A stretch of 64,000 bases of DNA from Oscillospiraceae bacterium (lineage in GTDB: Bacteria; Bacillota; Clostridia; Oscillospirales; Ruminococcaceae), in contig CABIYQ010000001.1 of assembly GCA_902362965.1 (NCBI GenBank), positions 62,001-126,000 on the forward strand. The letters run 5' to 3'. A model generated the notes under the pieces. The model was not told where the DNA came from, searched no databases, and saw only the letters and a list, made by a program, of their open reading frames with translations. A program made the translations under genes and the position numbers. Positions 63,766 to 64,000 of the stretch are shown piece after piece. Within the stretch, counting starts at the first letter, position 1. Each line of letters opens with the position of its first letter.

Positions 63766-64000
63766 TTAGTCAAAGATTTTTTCTATACCGCTCTGCTCGG
63801 CAATAAAATCGCCTAAGTCAACATCTGCCGGTTCAAATTCACCATGAAAATCACTTCCGCCAGTCAGGAACAGAGAATACTTTTCAGCGTATTCTCTGAT
63901 GGTTTCCCTGTCCTTGGGCGAATGAGAATGGTGATTAAGCTCTAGACCGTCCAGACCGTTTTTAACAAGCTCCGGTATAAGGCTGAAATTCTGCTGCTGA
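63766..64000 (-). CDS. PHP-domain phosphoesterase, C-terminal part (partial)
   Basis: The last 77 codons are readable on the minus strand and the gene continues past the window edge. GLDGLELNHHSHSPKDRE and LTGGSDFHGEF are the metal-binding motifs of the YciV/TrpH-type PHP family, which dephosphorylates 3',5'-bisphosphorylated nucleotides or acts on short RNA 5' ends. It is not clearly a HisK-type histidinol phosphatase. Confidence 0.88.
   Translation of the reverse strand, partial: QQQNFSLIPELVKNGLDGLELNHHSHSPKDRETIREYAEKYSLFLTGGSDFHGEFEPADVDLGDFIAEQSGIEKIFD

Overview
The window looks like a chromosome segment of an AT-rich, anaerobic, cellulose-degrading Firmicute, most like a Ruminococcus-type member of the Oscillospiraceae. 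The grounds are secreted glycoside hydrolases carrying type I dockerins (GH9, two GH5), other dockerin proteins, PolC, RecD2, AddB, GatCAB, [FeFe]-hydrogenase maturation genes, and sporulation-type genes (an alpha/beta SASP, YunB, YlmC/YmxH). The species assignment is inference.

Layout. 1-8.6 kb: a core block, uppS tail-cdsA-dxr-rseP-ispG-polC (lipid and isoprenoid synthesis, membrane proteolysis, replicative polymerase). 8.6-16.2 kb: a ten-gene histidine operon hisZGDCBHAFIE behind one promoter. 16.3-23.1 kb: a Cys-rich unknown, yunB, ligA and gatCAB. 23.2-36.9 kb: plant-fibre island with GH9-dockerin, a tocopherol-cyclase-like protein, an OmpR/histidine-kinase pair, GH5 with an internal dockerin, a dockerin protein with no recognised enzyme domain, two small unknowns and GH5-dockerin. 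37-45.4 kb: recD2-comF-mreB, DUF4250, a secreted repeat protein with a dockerin-like N-terminus, a small SASP gene (42336-42515), mgtE behind an M-box Mg2+ riboswitch, and a GH25 lysozyme. 45.4-51.9 kb: addB, then a hydrogenase maturation operon (TM1266-type regulator, hydG, hydF) behind an unassigned leader RNA that has alternative helices and a terminator. 52-57.8 kb: a dockerin-bearing transglutaminase-like protein, a PRTase-like protein, a membrane-anchored GH25, a Cthe_2159-type lipoprotein and ylmC. 57.8-59.7 kb: rpsB-tsf. 59.7-64 kb: an accessory-looking end with a G/C-tract repeat zone, a phosphopantetheinyl transferase, an agr-like LytTR/GHKL pair, a GNAT acetyltransferase and the 3' part of a PHP-domain gene.

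How it fits together. The dockerin proteins are probably exported and docked onto a cellulosome scaffoldin encoded elsewhere, since no cohesin is seen here. HydG and HydF would serve a fermentative [FeFe] hydrogenase. Many promoters fit a housekeeping pattern of TTGACA-like box, 17 bp, TATAAT-like box, and most operons end in clear intrinsic terminators. rpsB-tsf usually sits just upstream of pyrH-frr-uppS-cdsA in Firmicutes, but here it lies about 58 kb to the right of cdsA.

Possible novelty: the hyd leader RNA, unusual translation-start arrangements in three exported-protein genes (an 11-codon uORF, a hairpin between Shine-Dalgarno and start, an overlapping out-of-frame ORF), a degenerate dockerin-like module at the N-terminus of a repeat protein, and a dockerin lying between two homologous beta-rich modules. 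I found no CRISPR array, rRNA, tRNA or intact mobile element.
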